Assembly: GCF_003846175.1 (NCBI RefSeq)
Contig: NZ_ML123045.1
Coordinates: forward strand, 1,026,000 to 1,082,056
Direction of reading: 5' to 3'
Source of the DNA: Streptomyces sp. ADI95-17
Lineage (GTDB): Bacteria; Actinomycetota; Actinomycetes; Streptomycetales; Streptomycetaceae
Length of the DNA stretch: 56,057 nt
Both the position numbers and the translations under genes were made by a program. Positions 10,051 to 18,041 of this stretch are shown here, piece after piece. The notes beneath the pieces were generated by a model that saw only the letters and a program-made list of their open reading frames with translations, ran no database searches and was not told where the DNA came from. Position 1 is the first letter of the stretch; each line of letters begins with the position of its first letter.

Positions 10051-10797
10051 ATGGCCGGCTCGCCCGCCGCCGCAACAGGTCCGGCCATCAGCCTCCGCAA
10101 GATCGAGGAGAGCGCGCCCGCGCTGGTCAGCCTCTACAAGAGCGCCGCGGTCTCGTTGACGAAGCACCGCATGAGCGGCGAGCGCGCCGCGGTCTATCTG
10201 GTGCTCGACTACTCCGGCTCCATGCGGGAGTACTACAAGGACGGCAGCGTCCAGGCACTGGCCGACCGGGTGCTGGGGCTCTCGGCCCATCTGGACGACG
10301 ACGGCCGCGTCCCCCTCGTCCTGTTCTCCACGGAGGTCGACGCCGTCACCGACATCGCGCTGGACGACCACCGCGGCCGGGTCGACGCGATCGTGGCCGG
10401 CCTCGGGCACATGGGGAAGACCAGCTACCACCTGGCCATGGACGCCGTCATCGACCACTACCTCGACAGCGGTTCCACCGCGCCCGCGCTCGTCGTCTTC
10501 CAGACCGACGGCGGCCCGATCAGCAAGCACGCGGCGGAACGCTATCTCTGCAAGGCGGCGAAACTCCCGCTGTTCTGGCAGTTCATCGGCTTCGGCAACA
10601 AGCGGAGCAACCAGTTCGACTTCCTGCGCAAGCTCGACGAACTGGCCGTGCCCGCCAGGCGCGCCGTGGACAACGCCGGGTTCTTCCACGCCGGACCCGA
10701 CCCGCGCCAGGTCCCGGACGCCGAGCTGTACGACCGGATCGTCGCCGAATTCCCGCAGTGGCTGGCCTCGGCCAGGGCCCAGGGGATCGTCAAGTGA
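10051..10797 (+). CDS. VWA-domain protein (TerF/TerY-like)
   Basis: Cytoplasmic von Willebrand factor A domain protein, 248 residues, with no signal peptide. The ATG at 10051 has GGAG 7 nt upstream. The metal-ion-dependent adhesion site is complete: DYSGSM gives Asp53, Ser55 and Ser57; the Thr is in GKTS, and the Asp in QTDGG. Around it lie ERAAVYLVLDYSGSM and FWQFIGFGN, typical of the VWA proteins of tellurite/stress (Ter) systems, which bind partners through the metal. It is translationally coupled (GTGA) to the downstream HutD gene, with which it probably shares a transcript. No other ter genes are in the window, so its role is open. Confidence 0.85.
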   Translation: MAGSPAAATGPAISLRKIEESAPALVSLYKSAAVSLTKHRMSGERAAVYLVLDYSGSMREYYKDGSVQALADRVLGLSAHLDDDGRVPLVLFSTEVDAVTDIALDDHRGRVDAIVAGLGHMGKTSYHLAMDAVIDHYLDSGSTAPALVVFQTDGGPISKHAAERYLCKAAKLPLFWQFIGFGNKRSNQFDFLRKLDELAVPARRAVDNAGFFHAGPDPRQVPDAELYDRIVAEFPQWLASARAQGIVK

Positions 10798-11357
10798 CCG
10801 CCCGGGTACTGCGCGCGGCCGGCCGTACGGCCACGCCCTGGAAGAACGGCGGGGGAGTCACCCGGGAGATCGCTGCGTACCCCGAGGGCGCGCCGATGGA
10901 CGCCTTCGACTGGCGGGTCAGCCTCGCCGAGGTGACCGAGGACGGGCCGTTCTCCGCCTTCCCCGGCGTCGACCGCATTCTGACCGTGGTCGAGGGCGCC
11001 GGCATGGACCTCATGGTGGACGGTGAGCACCACATCGTCGACGAGCCGTACTGGCCGCACGACTTCCCCGGCGACTCCGAGACCGGCGGCACTCTGCTCG
11101 GCGGCCCCGTCGTCAACCTCAACGTGATGTGCCGCAGGGGGCGGACGAGCGCGGCCGTCGCGGTGGTGCGCGGCACCGTCCGGCTGTCGGCGCCCCCGGG
11201 CGGGGCGGTGCTCGCCGTCGCGCTGGAGGACGGCGCGGTGCTCGACGGCACGGAGCTCGAACTCGACCGCTACGACGCCCTGTTGACGCGGGATGCGGCA
11301 GCGGGGGTGCTCCGGACCCACGGGTGGGCGCTGCTGGTCACCCTCTCGGAAGGCTGA
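10794..11357 (+). CDS. HutD/Ves family protein
   Basis: A 187-residue cupin-fold protein of the HutD/Ves family. The signature ATPWKNGGGVTREIA (residues 14-28) and the region FDWRVSLAEVTEDGPFSAFPGVDRIL are diagnostic. HutD is associated with histidine utilisation in proteobacteria, and Ves with stress in E. coli. The molecular activity is unsettled, and no hut genes are nearby. The GTG start overlaps the stop of the VWA gene (GTGA). Confidence 0.85.
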   Translation: MTARVLRAAGRTATPWKNGGGVTREIAAYPEGAPMDAFDWRVSLAEVTEDGPFSAFPGVDRILTVVEGAGMDLMVDGEHHIVDEPYWPHDFPGDSETGGTLLGGPVVNLNVMCRRGRTSAAVAVVRGTVRLSAPPGGAVLAVALEDGAVLDGTELELDRYDALLTRDAAAGVLRTHGWALLVTLSEG

Positions 11358-11442
11358 GCCGGACGGGCCGGAGGGCGGACGGGTCGGCGCGGGCCGGAAA
11401 ATCAGGACAGAAGATGTCGGGTATCCACGGTTCCATGGACGC

Positions 11443-11949
11443 ATGACATCGAGTTCCTGGGAAGATTTCCGGTCGGCGGAGCCTGCCTTCGCCGACACCG
11501 TCCGGGCCCGCTTCCAGCTCTACAAGCACCACGTCCTGGCGACCCTGCGCAAGGACGGATCGCCGCGCGTGACCGGTCTTGAGGTGGACTTCCGCTTCGG
11601 TGAGGTGTGGCTCGGCATGATGCCGAACTCGCGCAAGGCGCTGGACCTGATGCGCGATCCGCGGTTCGCGGTGCACGCCAACCCCGGACCGGACGCCGAG
11701 ATGGCCGACGGTGACGTCCGGATCTCCGGCCGCGCGGTGGAGGTGACCGACCCCGCCGTGCTGGCCCGCTTCATCGAGGAGGTGAAGCCGCCGGAACCCT
11801 TCCACCTCTTCCGGGCGGAGCCGACCGAGGTGGTGCACACCGGGATCGAAGGCGGCGACACCATGGTCATTCAGACATGGCGCCCCGGTCACCCGCTGCG
11901 CACCTTCCGAAAGGGCAACGAGGACGGCTCACCGACCGCGACCGCCTGA
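11443..11949 (+). CDS. Pyridoxamine 5'-phosphate oxidase-like flavoprotein
   Basis: A 168-residue split-barrel protein of the PNPOx-like family, which binds FMN, F420 or heme. Typical features are the early LATLRKDGSPRVTGLEVDF strand pair, VWLGMMPNSRKALDLMRDPR and GDVRISGRAVEV. The exact substrate and cofactor cannot be read from the sequence. The ATG at 11443 is chosen because the nearby ATG at 11435 is out of frame and stops at once. The 3' end overlaps the convergent acyl-CoA dehydrogenase gene by 21 bp, so the two transcripts are antisense at their ends. Confidence 0.8.
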   Translation: MTSSSWEDFRSAEPAFADTVRARFQLYKHHVLATLRKDGSPRVTGLEVDFRFGEVWLGMMPNSRKALDLMRDPRFAVHANPGPDAEMADGDVRISGRAVEVTDPAVLARFIEEVKPPEPFHLFRAEPTEVVHTGIEGGDTMVIQTWRPGHPLRTFRKGNEDGSPTATA

Positions 11950-12957
11950 GAGCCTGTCGGGCGCGGCCGGCCCGTCGGCGAGCACCCGCGCCCGGCACGC
12001 CCCAGGCGTCCCCCAGGCGTCCCGCAGCGGGCGGGCCTTCCGCAGCCACAGCGCCAGATCCAGCTCCTGCGTGTACCCCACCGCACCGTGCAGCTGCAGA
12101 GCCGTCCCGGCCGCCGCGTACCCCGCCTCGCCCGCCGCCACCTTGGCCGCCGCCACCTGTGCGCCGGCGTCCGGCGCGTCCCCGGCCAGCGCGAGCGCCG
12201 CCCCGTACAGCAGCGGACGGGCGAACTCCAGCCCGATCAGGGTGTCCGCCAGCCGGTGCTTCACCGCCTGGAACGAGCCGATGGCCACACCGAACTGGGT
12301 GCGCTGCTTCACGTACCCGACCGTGGACCGCAGCAGCGCCTCGCCCGTGCCGAGCGCCTGCGCCGCCGTCACGAACGCCGCCCACCCGGCCGCCCGTGCC
12401 GCCGCCCCGGCCACCCGGGTCCCCGACGCGAGCAGTTCCCCGCCCGGTGCGGGGCGCCACAGCCGCCGGGCCGGGTCGGACGACACGTTGAGCGCGCCGG
12501 GACCGGGCGCGAGCCGCAGCTCGTCACCGGTCACCGTGAACACCGCGTCCACCGCGTCCGCGTCCAGTGCGTACGGCCCGTGCCCGTCCGTCCGGAGCGT
12601 CGCCGACGCCGCGCCCGATGCCAGCCGGGGCAGCCACTCCTTGGCCGCCGGGCCGCCCACCTCCGCCAGCAGCACCGCCGCCGCGACCGTCTCCACCACC
12701 GGCCCCGGCACCGCGTGCCGCCCCAACTCGGTGAAGGCGACTGCGAGTTCGACCGGCAACGGGCCGACGCCCTCGTACGCCTCCGGCACCGCGAGCGCGA
12801 AGACCCCCGCTGCCGCCAGCCGGGCCCACAGGTCCCTGCCCGGTCCGTGGTCCCCGGCGGCCCAGGCCCGTACCACCGAAGGGGTGTCCGCGGCGGTCAG
12901 CATCGCGTCCAGCGAGCGGGCGAACTCCCGCTGCTCGTCGTCCAGGAGGAAACGCAT
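11929..12957 (-). CDS. Acyl-CoA dehydrogenase, FadE32/FadE33-like partner subunit
   Basis: A 342-residue acyl-CoA dehydrogenase-fold protein beginning MRFLLDDEQREFARSLDAML. It has the C-terminal RTQFGVAIGSFQAVKHRLADT helix and LQLHGAVGYTQELDL. It is shorter than its upstream neighbour, and the middle domain is poorly conserved, as in the smaller subunit of mycobacterial alpha2beta2 dehydrogenases used in sterol breakdown. It starts within the stop of the 381-residue dehydrogenase (TGATG), which supports equal synthesis and a heteromer. Predicted role: one of the dehydrogenation steps after opening of steroid rings C/D. Last gene of its operon; the 3' end overlaps the convergent PNPOx-like gene. 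Confidence 0.75.
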   Translation of the reverse strand: MRFLLDDEQREFARSLDAMLTAADTPSVVRAWAAGDHGPGRDLWARLAAAGVFALAVPEAYEGVGPLPVELAVAFTELGRHAVPGPVVETVAAAVLLAEVGGPAAKEWLPRLASGAASATLRTDGHGPYALDADAVDAVFTVTGDELRLAPGPGALNVSSDPARRLWRPAPGGELLASGTRVAGAAARAAGWAAFVTAAQALGTGEALLRSTVGYVKQRTQFGVAIGSFQAVKHRLADTLIGLEFARPLLYGAALALAGDAPDAGAQVAAAKVAAGEAGYAAAGTALQLHGAVGYTQELDLALWLRKARPLRDAWGTPGACRARVLADGPAAPDRLSGGRGR

Positions 12958-14102
12958 CAGCGCCGTCCCTTCGGCAGGCCGAGCAGCCGCTCGGCGATGA
13001 TGTCGCGCTGGATCTCGTTGGTGCCGGCGTAGATGGGGCCCGCGAGGGAGAAGACGTACCCCTCGGCCCAGTCGGACGTGGCGAGTTCCGCGTCCGGGCC
13101 CAGCAGGTCGAGCGCGGTCTCGTGCAGGGCGATGTCGTACTCGGACCAGAACACCTTGTTCAGGCTGGACTCCGCGCCGATGGCCGACCCGGCGGCGAAG
13201 CGCGAGGCGTTGGCGGCGGTGAAGAGCTGATACGCGCGCGCCCCGATCACCGCGTCCGCCACCCGGTCCCGCGTCGCCGTGTCCGACGGGTCGCCGTGGG
13301 TCCGCCAGAGCACGGCCAGCCGGTCGGCGGCGGCCAGGAAACGGCCGGGGGAGCGGAGCGTCAGCCCCCGTTCGTTGCCCGTTGTCGACATGGCGATACG
13401 CCAGCCCTGGCCGGGCTCCCCGATGACGTCCTCGTCCGGTACGAAGACCTCGTCCAGGAACAGCTCGGCGAAGGCCGGCTTCCCGTCGAGCCGCCCGATC
13501 GGCCGGACCGAGACCCCGGGCGCCGACAGGTCGAACATCAGATACGTCAGCCCGTGGTGCGGTTTCGCCGCGCCCGGATCGCTGCGGAAGATGCCGAACG
13601 CCCGGTCCGCGAAGGCGGCCCGGGACGACCAGGTCTTCTGCCCCGAGAGCAGCCAGCCGCCGTCCGTACGCACCGCCCGCGAACGCAGCGACGCCAGGTC
13701 CGAACCCGACTCCGGCTCGGACCAGGCCTGCGCCCAGATCACCTCGCCGCTCGCCATCGACGGCAGGACCCGCGCCCGCTGCTCGTCCGTGGCGTGGTCG
13801 AAGAGCGTCGGAGCGAGGAGGTTGATGCCGTTCTGCGAGACCCGGCCGGGGCCGCCCGCCGCGTAGTACTCCTCCTCGAAGATCAGCCACCGGAAGATGT
13901 CGACGCCCCGGCCGCCGTACTCGGCCGGCCAGGAGACCACCGACCAGCGGTCCGCGTACAGCCGCGCCTCCCACTCCCGGTGCGCGGCGAAGCCCTCGGC
14001 GGTCTCCAGCGACGGCAGCGGGGCCGCGGGCACATGGGCCCGCAGCCACCGGCGCGCCTCGTCCCGGAACGCCGTCTCCTGCTCCGTGCCCGACAGATCC
14101 AT
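12957..14102 (-). CDS. fadE31: Acyl-CoA dehydrogenase, FadE31-like
   Basis: FAD-dependent acyl-CoA dehydrogenase of 381 residues. Key stretches: SWPAEYGGRGVDIFRWLIFE, WAQAWSEPESGSDLASL (flavin-binding loop), LSGQKTWSSRAAFADRAF, GLTYLMFDLSAPGVSVRPI, and a C-terminal GPIYAGTNEIQRDIIAERLL. Compared from memory, it resembles M. tuberculosis FadE31 (KstR2 regulon) more closely than FadE30, notably in the ASGE-IWAQAWSEPESGSDLASLRS block. It is coupled by TGATG overlaps to the upstream hydratase and the downstream smaller dehydrogenase. Predicted to act in beta-oxidation of the HIP-CoA ring remnant. The exact step and the FadE number need a phylogeny. Confidence 0.8.
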   Translation of the reverse strand: MDLSGTEQETAFRDEARRWLRAHVPAAPLPSLETAEGFAAHREWEARLYADRWSVVSWPAEYGGRGVDIFRWLIFEEEYYAAGGPGRVSQNGINLLAPTLFDHATDEQRARVLPSMASGEVIWAQAWSEPESGSDLASLRSRAVRTDGGWLLSGQKTWSSRAAFADRAFGIFRSDPGAAKPHHGLTYLMFDLSAPGVSVRPIGRLDGKPAFAELFLDEVFVPDEDVIGEPGQGWRIAMSTTGNERGLTLRSPGRFLAAADRLAVLWRTHGDPSDTATRDRVADAVIGARAYQLFTAANASRFAAGSAIGAESSLNKVFWSEYDIALHETALDLLGPDAELATSDWAEGYVFSLAGPIYAGTNEIQRDIIAERLLGLPKGRR

Positions 14103-14974
14103 CAGCCGTCCGCCTTCTTCTTCATCGAGGCGATGTCCATGCCGCCCAGCGGATCCGCCGCCGTCTCCGCGTTGTGCGCGTGGGCGAGGTGGTGCAGCCC
14201 GAAGACGGAGTCCATCCCGGTGTGCATCCCCTGGAGGTCCTCGGCCTGGTTGACCGCACGCTTGGTGAGGGCCAGCCCGAGCCGGGGCATCGCGGCGATC
14301 CGGAGCGCCAACTCGTGGGTGATGTCCGCAAGTTCGTCCCGCTCAACCACCTTGTTCACCATGCCGACCTCGTACGCCCGGCGGGCGCTCATCCGGTCGC
14401 CGGTGTACAGGAACTCCTTCGCGATCCGGGGCGGCATCACCCAGGGATGGGCGAAGTACTCGACACCGGGAATGCCCATCCGCACCACCGGATCGGCGAA
14501 GAAGGCGTCCTCGCTCGCCACGATCAGGTCGCAGATCCAGGCGAGCATCAGCCCGCCGGCCACGCAGGCGCCCTGCACGGAGGCGACGACCGGCTTCGGC
14601 AGCTCGCGCCACCGCCTGCACATGCCCAGATAGACCTCCGACTCGCGGGCGAAGCGGCTCTCCGCGCCGGCCTTGTCGGAGTGGTCCCACCACAGGCCCG
14701 CCCGGCGCTCGAAGGGCAGATGCGCGTCGCGCTCGGGCGTGCCGATGTCATGGCCCGCCGAGAAGTGCTCCCCGGCGCCGGCCAGCACGGCCACCTTGAC
14801 CTCGGAGTCCTCGGCGGCCCGGTAGAACGCGTCGTCCAGGGCGTAGGTCATGGCCGAGTTCTGGGCGTTGCGGTAGCGCGGGCGGTTCAGCGTGAGGTAC
14901 GCGACCGGGCCGCGGCGCTCGTACAGCACCGGGCCGTCCTGGCCGGCGGCGGAGGGGTCGTGGGCAGAGGGCAT
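14102..14974 (-). CDS. Enoyl-CoA hydratase/isomerase family protein (sterol cluster)
   Basis: Crotonase-fold protein of 290 residues. ATG at 14974 is chosen because AAGGA lies 7 nt upstream; a TTG at 14995 would overlap the operator. The oxyanion-hole segments are GEHFSAGHDIG and QGACVAGGLMLAW, and the trimer region is FFADPVVRMGIPGVEYFAHP. It is longer than EchA20 and is the first gene of the operon with the dehydrogenase pair. That order (hydratase, large and small dehydrogenase) recalls mycobacterial echA13-fadE17-fadE18. A hydration step in HIP-CoA beta-oxidation is the likeliest role, but this is inference. Expression should be controlled by the KstR2-like operator directly upstream. Confidence 0.78.
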   Translation of the reverse strand: MPSAHDPSAAGQDGPVLYERRGPVAYLTLNRPRYRNAQNSAMTYALDDAFYRAAEDSEVKVAVLAGAGEHFSAGHDIGTPERDAHLPFERRAGLWWDHSDKAGAESRFARESEVYLGMCRRWRELPKPVVASVQGACVAGGLMLAWICDLIVASEDAFFADPVVRMGIPGVEYFAHPWVMPPRIAKEFLYTGDRMSARRAYEVGMVNKVVERDELADITHELALRIAAMPRLGLALTKRAVNQAEDLQGMHTGMDSVFGLHHLAHAHNAETAADPLGGMDIASMKKKADG

Positions 14975-14987
14975 CGGCTCATCCTTC

Positions 14988-15007
14988 CCTAACAAGTGTT
15001 TGGTAGG
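14988..15007. promoter_or_regulatory. KstR2-type operator A (hydratase / ipdF divergent promoter)
   Basis: CCTAACAAGTGTTTGGTAGG, an imperfect palindrome in the 93-bp gap between two divergent operons. Its core AACAAGTGTTTGGT (14991-15004) matches the motif I recall for mycobacterial KstR2, AnCAAGnnCTTGnT, at nine of ten fixed positions. The same core occurs as operator B. The regulator is encoded in the rightward operon, so autoregulation is expected. Confidence 0.75.
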
Positions 15008-15067
15008 TTAACGTACGGGCACGAGCACCGTCGAGGACCCGCGGGCCGGGACCGAGGAGGTACGGGC

Positions 15068-15850
15068 GTGAGCGCACCGCAGTACGTATCCGGGCACGGG
15101 CTGCTGGCCGGCCGCACCGCCGTCGTCACCGCGGCAGCGGGCGCCGGCATCGGCGGCGCCACCGCCCGCAGATTCCTGGAGGAGGGCGCCCGCATCGTCA
15201 TCGGCGACGCGCACGCCCGCCGGCTGAAGGAGACCGAGCAGGCGTTCGCCGAGGAGTTCGGCGCGGACCGGGTCGCCGCACTGCCCTGCGACGTCACCGA
15301 CGAGACCCAGGTCCGGGCCCTGTTCGAACTCGCCGAACGGACCCACGGCGGCCTCGACATCGTCGTCAACAACGCCGGCCTCGGCGGCACCGCCGAACTC
15401 ACCGAGATGACCGACGAGCAGTGGACCAAGGTCCTCGACGTCACCCTGAACGGCACCTTCCGCTGTACCCGGGCCGCCCTGCGCTCCCTCAGGGCGGCGG
15501 GCCGCGGCGGCATCGTCGTCAACAACGCCTCCGTCGTCGGCTGGCGCGCCCAGAGCGGCCAGGCGCACTACGCCGCCGCGAAGGCCGGCGTCATGGCGCT
15601 CACCCGGTGCGCCGCGATCGAGGCCGCCGAGTACGGCGTACGCGTCAACGCCGTCGCGCCCAGCCTCGCCATGCACCCGCACCTGGTGAAGGTCACCTCC
15701 GCCGAACTCCTGGACGAACTGACCGCGAAGGAGGCCTTCGGCCGGTACGCCGAGCCGTGGGAGGTCGCCAACGTCATCGTCTTCCTCGCCAGCGACTACT
15801 CCTCGTACCTGACCGGCGAGGTCGTCTCCGTCAGCAGTCAGCGGGCCTGA
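15068..15850 (+). CDS. ipdF: Short-chain dehydrogenase, IpdF (5-hydroxy-HIP-CoA reductase type)
   Basis: NAD(P)-dependent SDR of 260 residues. GTG at 15068 has GAGGAGG 7 nt upstream. Cofactor motif TAAAGAGIGGATARRFLEEGA, then NNAGLGG, catalytic Ser155 (NNASVVGWRAQ), Tyr168 and Lys172 (YAAAK), and the C-terminal FLASDYSSYLTGEVVSVS. It closely resembles M. tuberculosis Rv3559c (IpdF) as remembered, including GHGLLAG near the N-terminus, GWRAQ and RCAAIEAAEYGVR. IpdF acts on the 5-hydroxy group of the HIP-CoA intermediate during ring C/D removal. First gene of an operon with kstR2 (55 bp gap) and fadA6, the same order as Rv3559c-Rv3557c-Rv3556c. Confidence 0.88.
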   Translation: MSAPQYVSGHGLLAGRTAVVTAAAGAGIGGATARRFLEEGARIVIGDAHARRLKETEQAFAEEFGADRVAALPCDVTDETQVRALFELAERTHGGLDIVVNNAGLGGTAELTEMTDEQWTKVLDVTLNGTFRCTRAALRSLRAAGRGGIVVNNASVVGWRAQSGQAHYAAAKAGVMALTRCAAIEAAEYGVRVNAVAPSLAMHPHLVKVTSAELLDELTAKEAFGRYAEPWEVANVIVFLASDYSSYLTGEVVSVSSQRA

Positions 15851-15905
15851 CCGTGCGACGGCACGGGACACCCCCGGCAGTGGCCGTCGGGCGGAGAATG
15901 GCCGG

Positions 15906-16517
15906 GTGCCTACCAAGAAGAAGCCCCAGGTGACCCCCTCGCCCGAGCGGCGCCGCGAACTGCTCGCCACCGCCGCCGAGGTCTTCGCCGCCCAGGGATA
16001 CAACGCCACCACCGTCCGCAAGATCGCGGACGCGGCCGGGATGCTCGCGGGCAGCCTCTACTACCACTTCGATTCCAAGGAATCGATGCTCGACGAGATC
16101 CTCTCGACCTTCCTCACCGAACTCTGGGAGGGGTACGACACGGTCCTCGCCGCCGGGCTGGCCCCCAGGCGGACCATCGAGGCGCTCGTCACCGAGTCCT
16201 TCCGGGAGATCGACCGGCACCGCGCCGCCGTCGCCATCTACCAGAAGGAGGCCAGGCATCTGGCCGACCAGCCGCGCTTCCAGTACCTCGCCGACTCCCA
16301 GCAGAAGTTCGAGAAGGCCTGGCTCGGCACGCTGGAACGCGGCGTCGCCGACCACAGCTTCCGCGCCGACCTGGACATCCGCCTGACCTACCGCTTCGTC
16401 CGCGACACGGTCTGGGTCGCGGCGTCCTGGTACCGGCCGGGCGGACTGCACAGCCCCGAGGAGATCGCCCGCCAGTACCTCTCGATGGTCCTGGACGGCA
16501 TCGCCCTCGACACCTGA
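15906..16517 (+). CDS. kstR2: TetR-family repressor, KstR2-type
   Basis: TetR regulator of 203 residues with GTG start; the nearby ATG at 15898 is out of frame. The N-terminal helix-turn-helix (about 24-55) reads AAEVFAAQGYNATTVRKIADAAGMLAGSLYYHF. The ligand domain contains VAIYQKEARHLADQPRFQYLADSQQ and YRFVRDTVWVAASWYRPGG, which closely parallel M. tuberculosis KstR2 (Rv3557c) as remembered. In mycobacteria KstR2 represses ring C/D genes and is released by HIP-CoA. It is encoded between ipdF and fadA6, and two matching operators in this window define a probable local regulon of ten genes. It probably represses its own operon through operator A. Confidence 0.88.
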   Translation: MPTKKKPQVTPSPERRRELLATAAEVFAAQGYNATTVRKIADAAGMLAGSLYYHFDSKESMLDEILSTFLTELWEGYDTVLAAGLAPRRTIEALVTESFREIDRHRAAVAIYQKEARHLADQPRFQYLADSQQKFEKAWLGTLERGVADHSFRADLDIRLTYRFVRDTVWVAASWYRPGGLHSPEEIARQYLSMVLDGIALDT

Positions 16518-16548
16518 CCCCACCCGCGCTCACCAAGGAGCAGCAGTC

Positions 16549-17706
16549 ATGGCCGAGGCATACATAGTCGAAGCGGTACGCACCCCGGTCGGCCGGCGCG
16601 GGGGCGGCCTCGGCGCCGTCCACCCCGCCGACCTCGGCGCCCACGTCCTCAAGGCCCTCGTCGAACGGAGCGGGATCGATCCGGCGGCCGTCGAGGACGT
16701 GGTCTTCGGCTGCCTCGACACCGTCGGACCGCAGGCCGGCGACATCGCCCGCACCTGCTGGCTGGCGGCCGGACTGCCCGAGGAGGTTCCCGGCGTGACC
16801 GTCGACCGCCAGTGCGGCTCCTCCCAGCAGGCCCTGCACTTCGCCGCCCAGGGCGTCCTCTCCGGCACCCAGGACCTGGTGGTCGCGGGCGGCGCCCAGT
16901 CCATGACGCAGATCCCCATCGCCTTCGCCTCCCGCCAGGCCGCCGAACCCCTCGGGCTGACCGAGGGCCCGTACGCGGGCAGCGAGGGCTGGCGCGCCCG
17001 GTACGGCGACGCCCCGGTCAACCAGTTCCACGGGGCCCAGCTGATCGCCGAGAAGTGGGACATCAGCCGCCGGGACATGGAGGAGTTCGCGCTCCGCTCC
17101 CACCGGCGCGCGATCCGCGCCATCGACGAGGGCCGCTTCGCCCGCGAGACCGTCGCCCTCGCGGGTGTCACCACCGACGAGGGGCCGCGCCGCGACACCA
17201 CCCTGGAGAAGATGGCGGGGCTGAAGCCGGTCCTGGACGGCGGCACCATCACCGCCGCTTGCTCCTCGCAGATCTCCGACGGCGCCGCCGCCCTGCTCAT
17301 CGCCTCCGAACGCGCCGTCGCCGAGCACGGCCTCACCCCGCGCGCCCGCGTCCACCACCTCTCGGTGCGCGGCGAGGACCCGATCCGCATGCTGTCGGCA
17401 CCGATCCCGGCCACCGCGTACGCGCTCAAGAAGGCCTCGATGACCCTCGACGACATGGACCTGGTCGAGATCAACGAGGCATTCGCACCCGTCGTCCTGG
17501 CCTGGCTGAAGGAGACCGGGGCCGACCCCGACCGGGTCAACGTCAACGGCGGCGGGATCGCCCTCGGTCACCCGCTCGGCGCAACCGGCGCGAAATTGAT
17601 GACGACCCTGCTGCACGAACTGGAGCGCACCGGCGGCCGCTACGGCCTCCAGGTCATGTGCGAGGGCGGCGGCCAGGCGAACGTCACGATCATCGAACGG
17701 CTCTGA
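16549..17706 (+). CDS. fadA6: Acetyl-CoA acetyltransferase (thiolase) FadA6-type
   Basis: Thiolase of 385 residues that would cleave the last beta-keto intermediates of HIP-CoA to acetyl- and propionyl-type CoA units. The nucleophile is Cys89 (VDRQCGSSQQA). NEAFAP, His341 (GGGIALGHPLGATGAK) and Cys371 complete the active site. The last motif is CEGGG where most thiolases have CIGGG, a feature shared with FadA6 as I recall it. AAGGAG lies 9 nt before the ATG, and the start is 31 bp after kstR2, so it is co-transcribed. It probably ends the ipdF-kstR2-fadA6 operon. Confidence 0.9.
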   Translation: MAEAYIVEAVRTPVGRRGGGLGAVHPADLGAHVLKALVERSGIDPAAVEDVVFGCLDTVGPQAGDIARTCWLAAGLPEEVPGVTVDRQCGSSQQALHFAAQGVLSGTQDLVVAGGAQSMTQIPIAFASRQAAEPLGLTEGPYAGSEGWRARYGDAPVNQFHGAQLIAEKWDISRRDMEEFALRSHRRAIRAIDEGRFARETVALAGVTTDEGPRRDTTLEKMAGLKPVLDGGTITAACSSQISDGAAALLIASERAVAEHGLTPRARVHHLSVRGEDPIRMLSAPIPATAYALKKASMTLDDMDLVEINEAFAPVVLAWLKETGADPDRVNVNGGGIALGHPLGATGAKLMTTLLHELERTGGRYGLQVMCEGGGQANVTIIERL

Positions 17707-18041
17707 CCGCGGACCCGGTCCGGACCCGGCCGCCGGGCCGCCGCGACACCGGTCGCGCCAAGGATTCCGGCGGCTTTCGGGGCCCCGCCCGGCCAGTTCC
17801 CGCAAGGGCCGGACCCGAATCCGCCGACCGGCCGCGCGGCGTGTTCCCACCGCTCGCCGACGGAACGTGCTACGGTTGTCGAGTTGCAGTTTTGGTACCC
17901 ATGAACTTTATGTGCGCCTGACGGGAATGCTTCCTCAGGCGCATTATTGTTTTCCGGCTTTCTCCGGATGGGGCTCAATGCGGCGACTTGAAATTCGTAA
18001 AGTGCGGATTTCCGGCACTGCACCTCTTTTAGGAGAATGAC
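17707..18041. other. 335-bp gap: end of fadA6 unit and cold-shock leader
   Basis: The left 150 bases are GC-rich and without an ORF. TACGGT at 17871-17876 could be a -10 box, but I see no good -35. From about 17880 the sequence becomes A/T-richer, as in a cold-shock 5' leader. It contains a terminator-like hairpin (separate entry) and ends with the ribosome site AGGAG just before the csp ATG. A leader of roughly 150-160 nt would result. Confidence 0.5.
17913..17943 (+). promoter_or_regulatory. Terminator-like hairpin in the cold-shock leader
   Basis: TGCGCCTGA (17913-17921) pairs perfectly with TCAGGCGCA (17935-17943) and is followed by TTATTGTTTT. It resembles an intrinsic terminator with a U-tract, which is rare in this GC-rich genome, and lies 98 bp before the csp start. 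It could be an attenuator, since CspA-family proteins melt such hairpins, or a temperature-sensing leader element. Confidence 0.6.

Noticed and set aside
12957..14102. Naming the larger dehydrogenase FadE30
   Set aside because: Remembered FadE30 sequence fits less well than FadE31 in the middle domain and N-terminus, and FadE30 is not known to pair with a small subunit.
14975..14995. TTG at 14995 as the start of the enoyl-CoA hydratase
   Set aside because: It would lie inside the operator with no ribosome site; the ATG at 14974 has AAGGA at the right distance.
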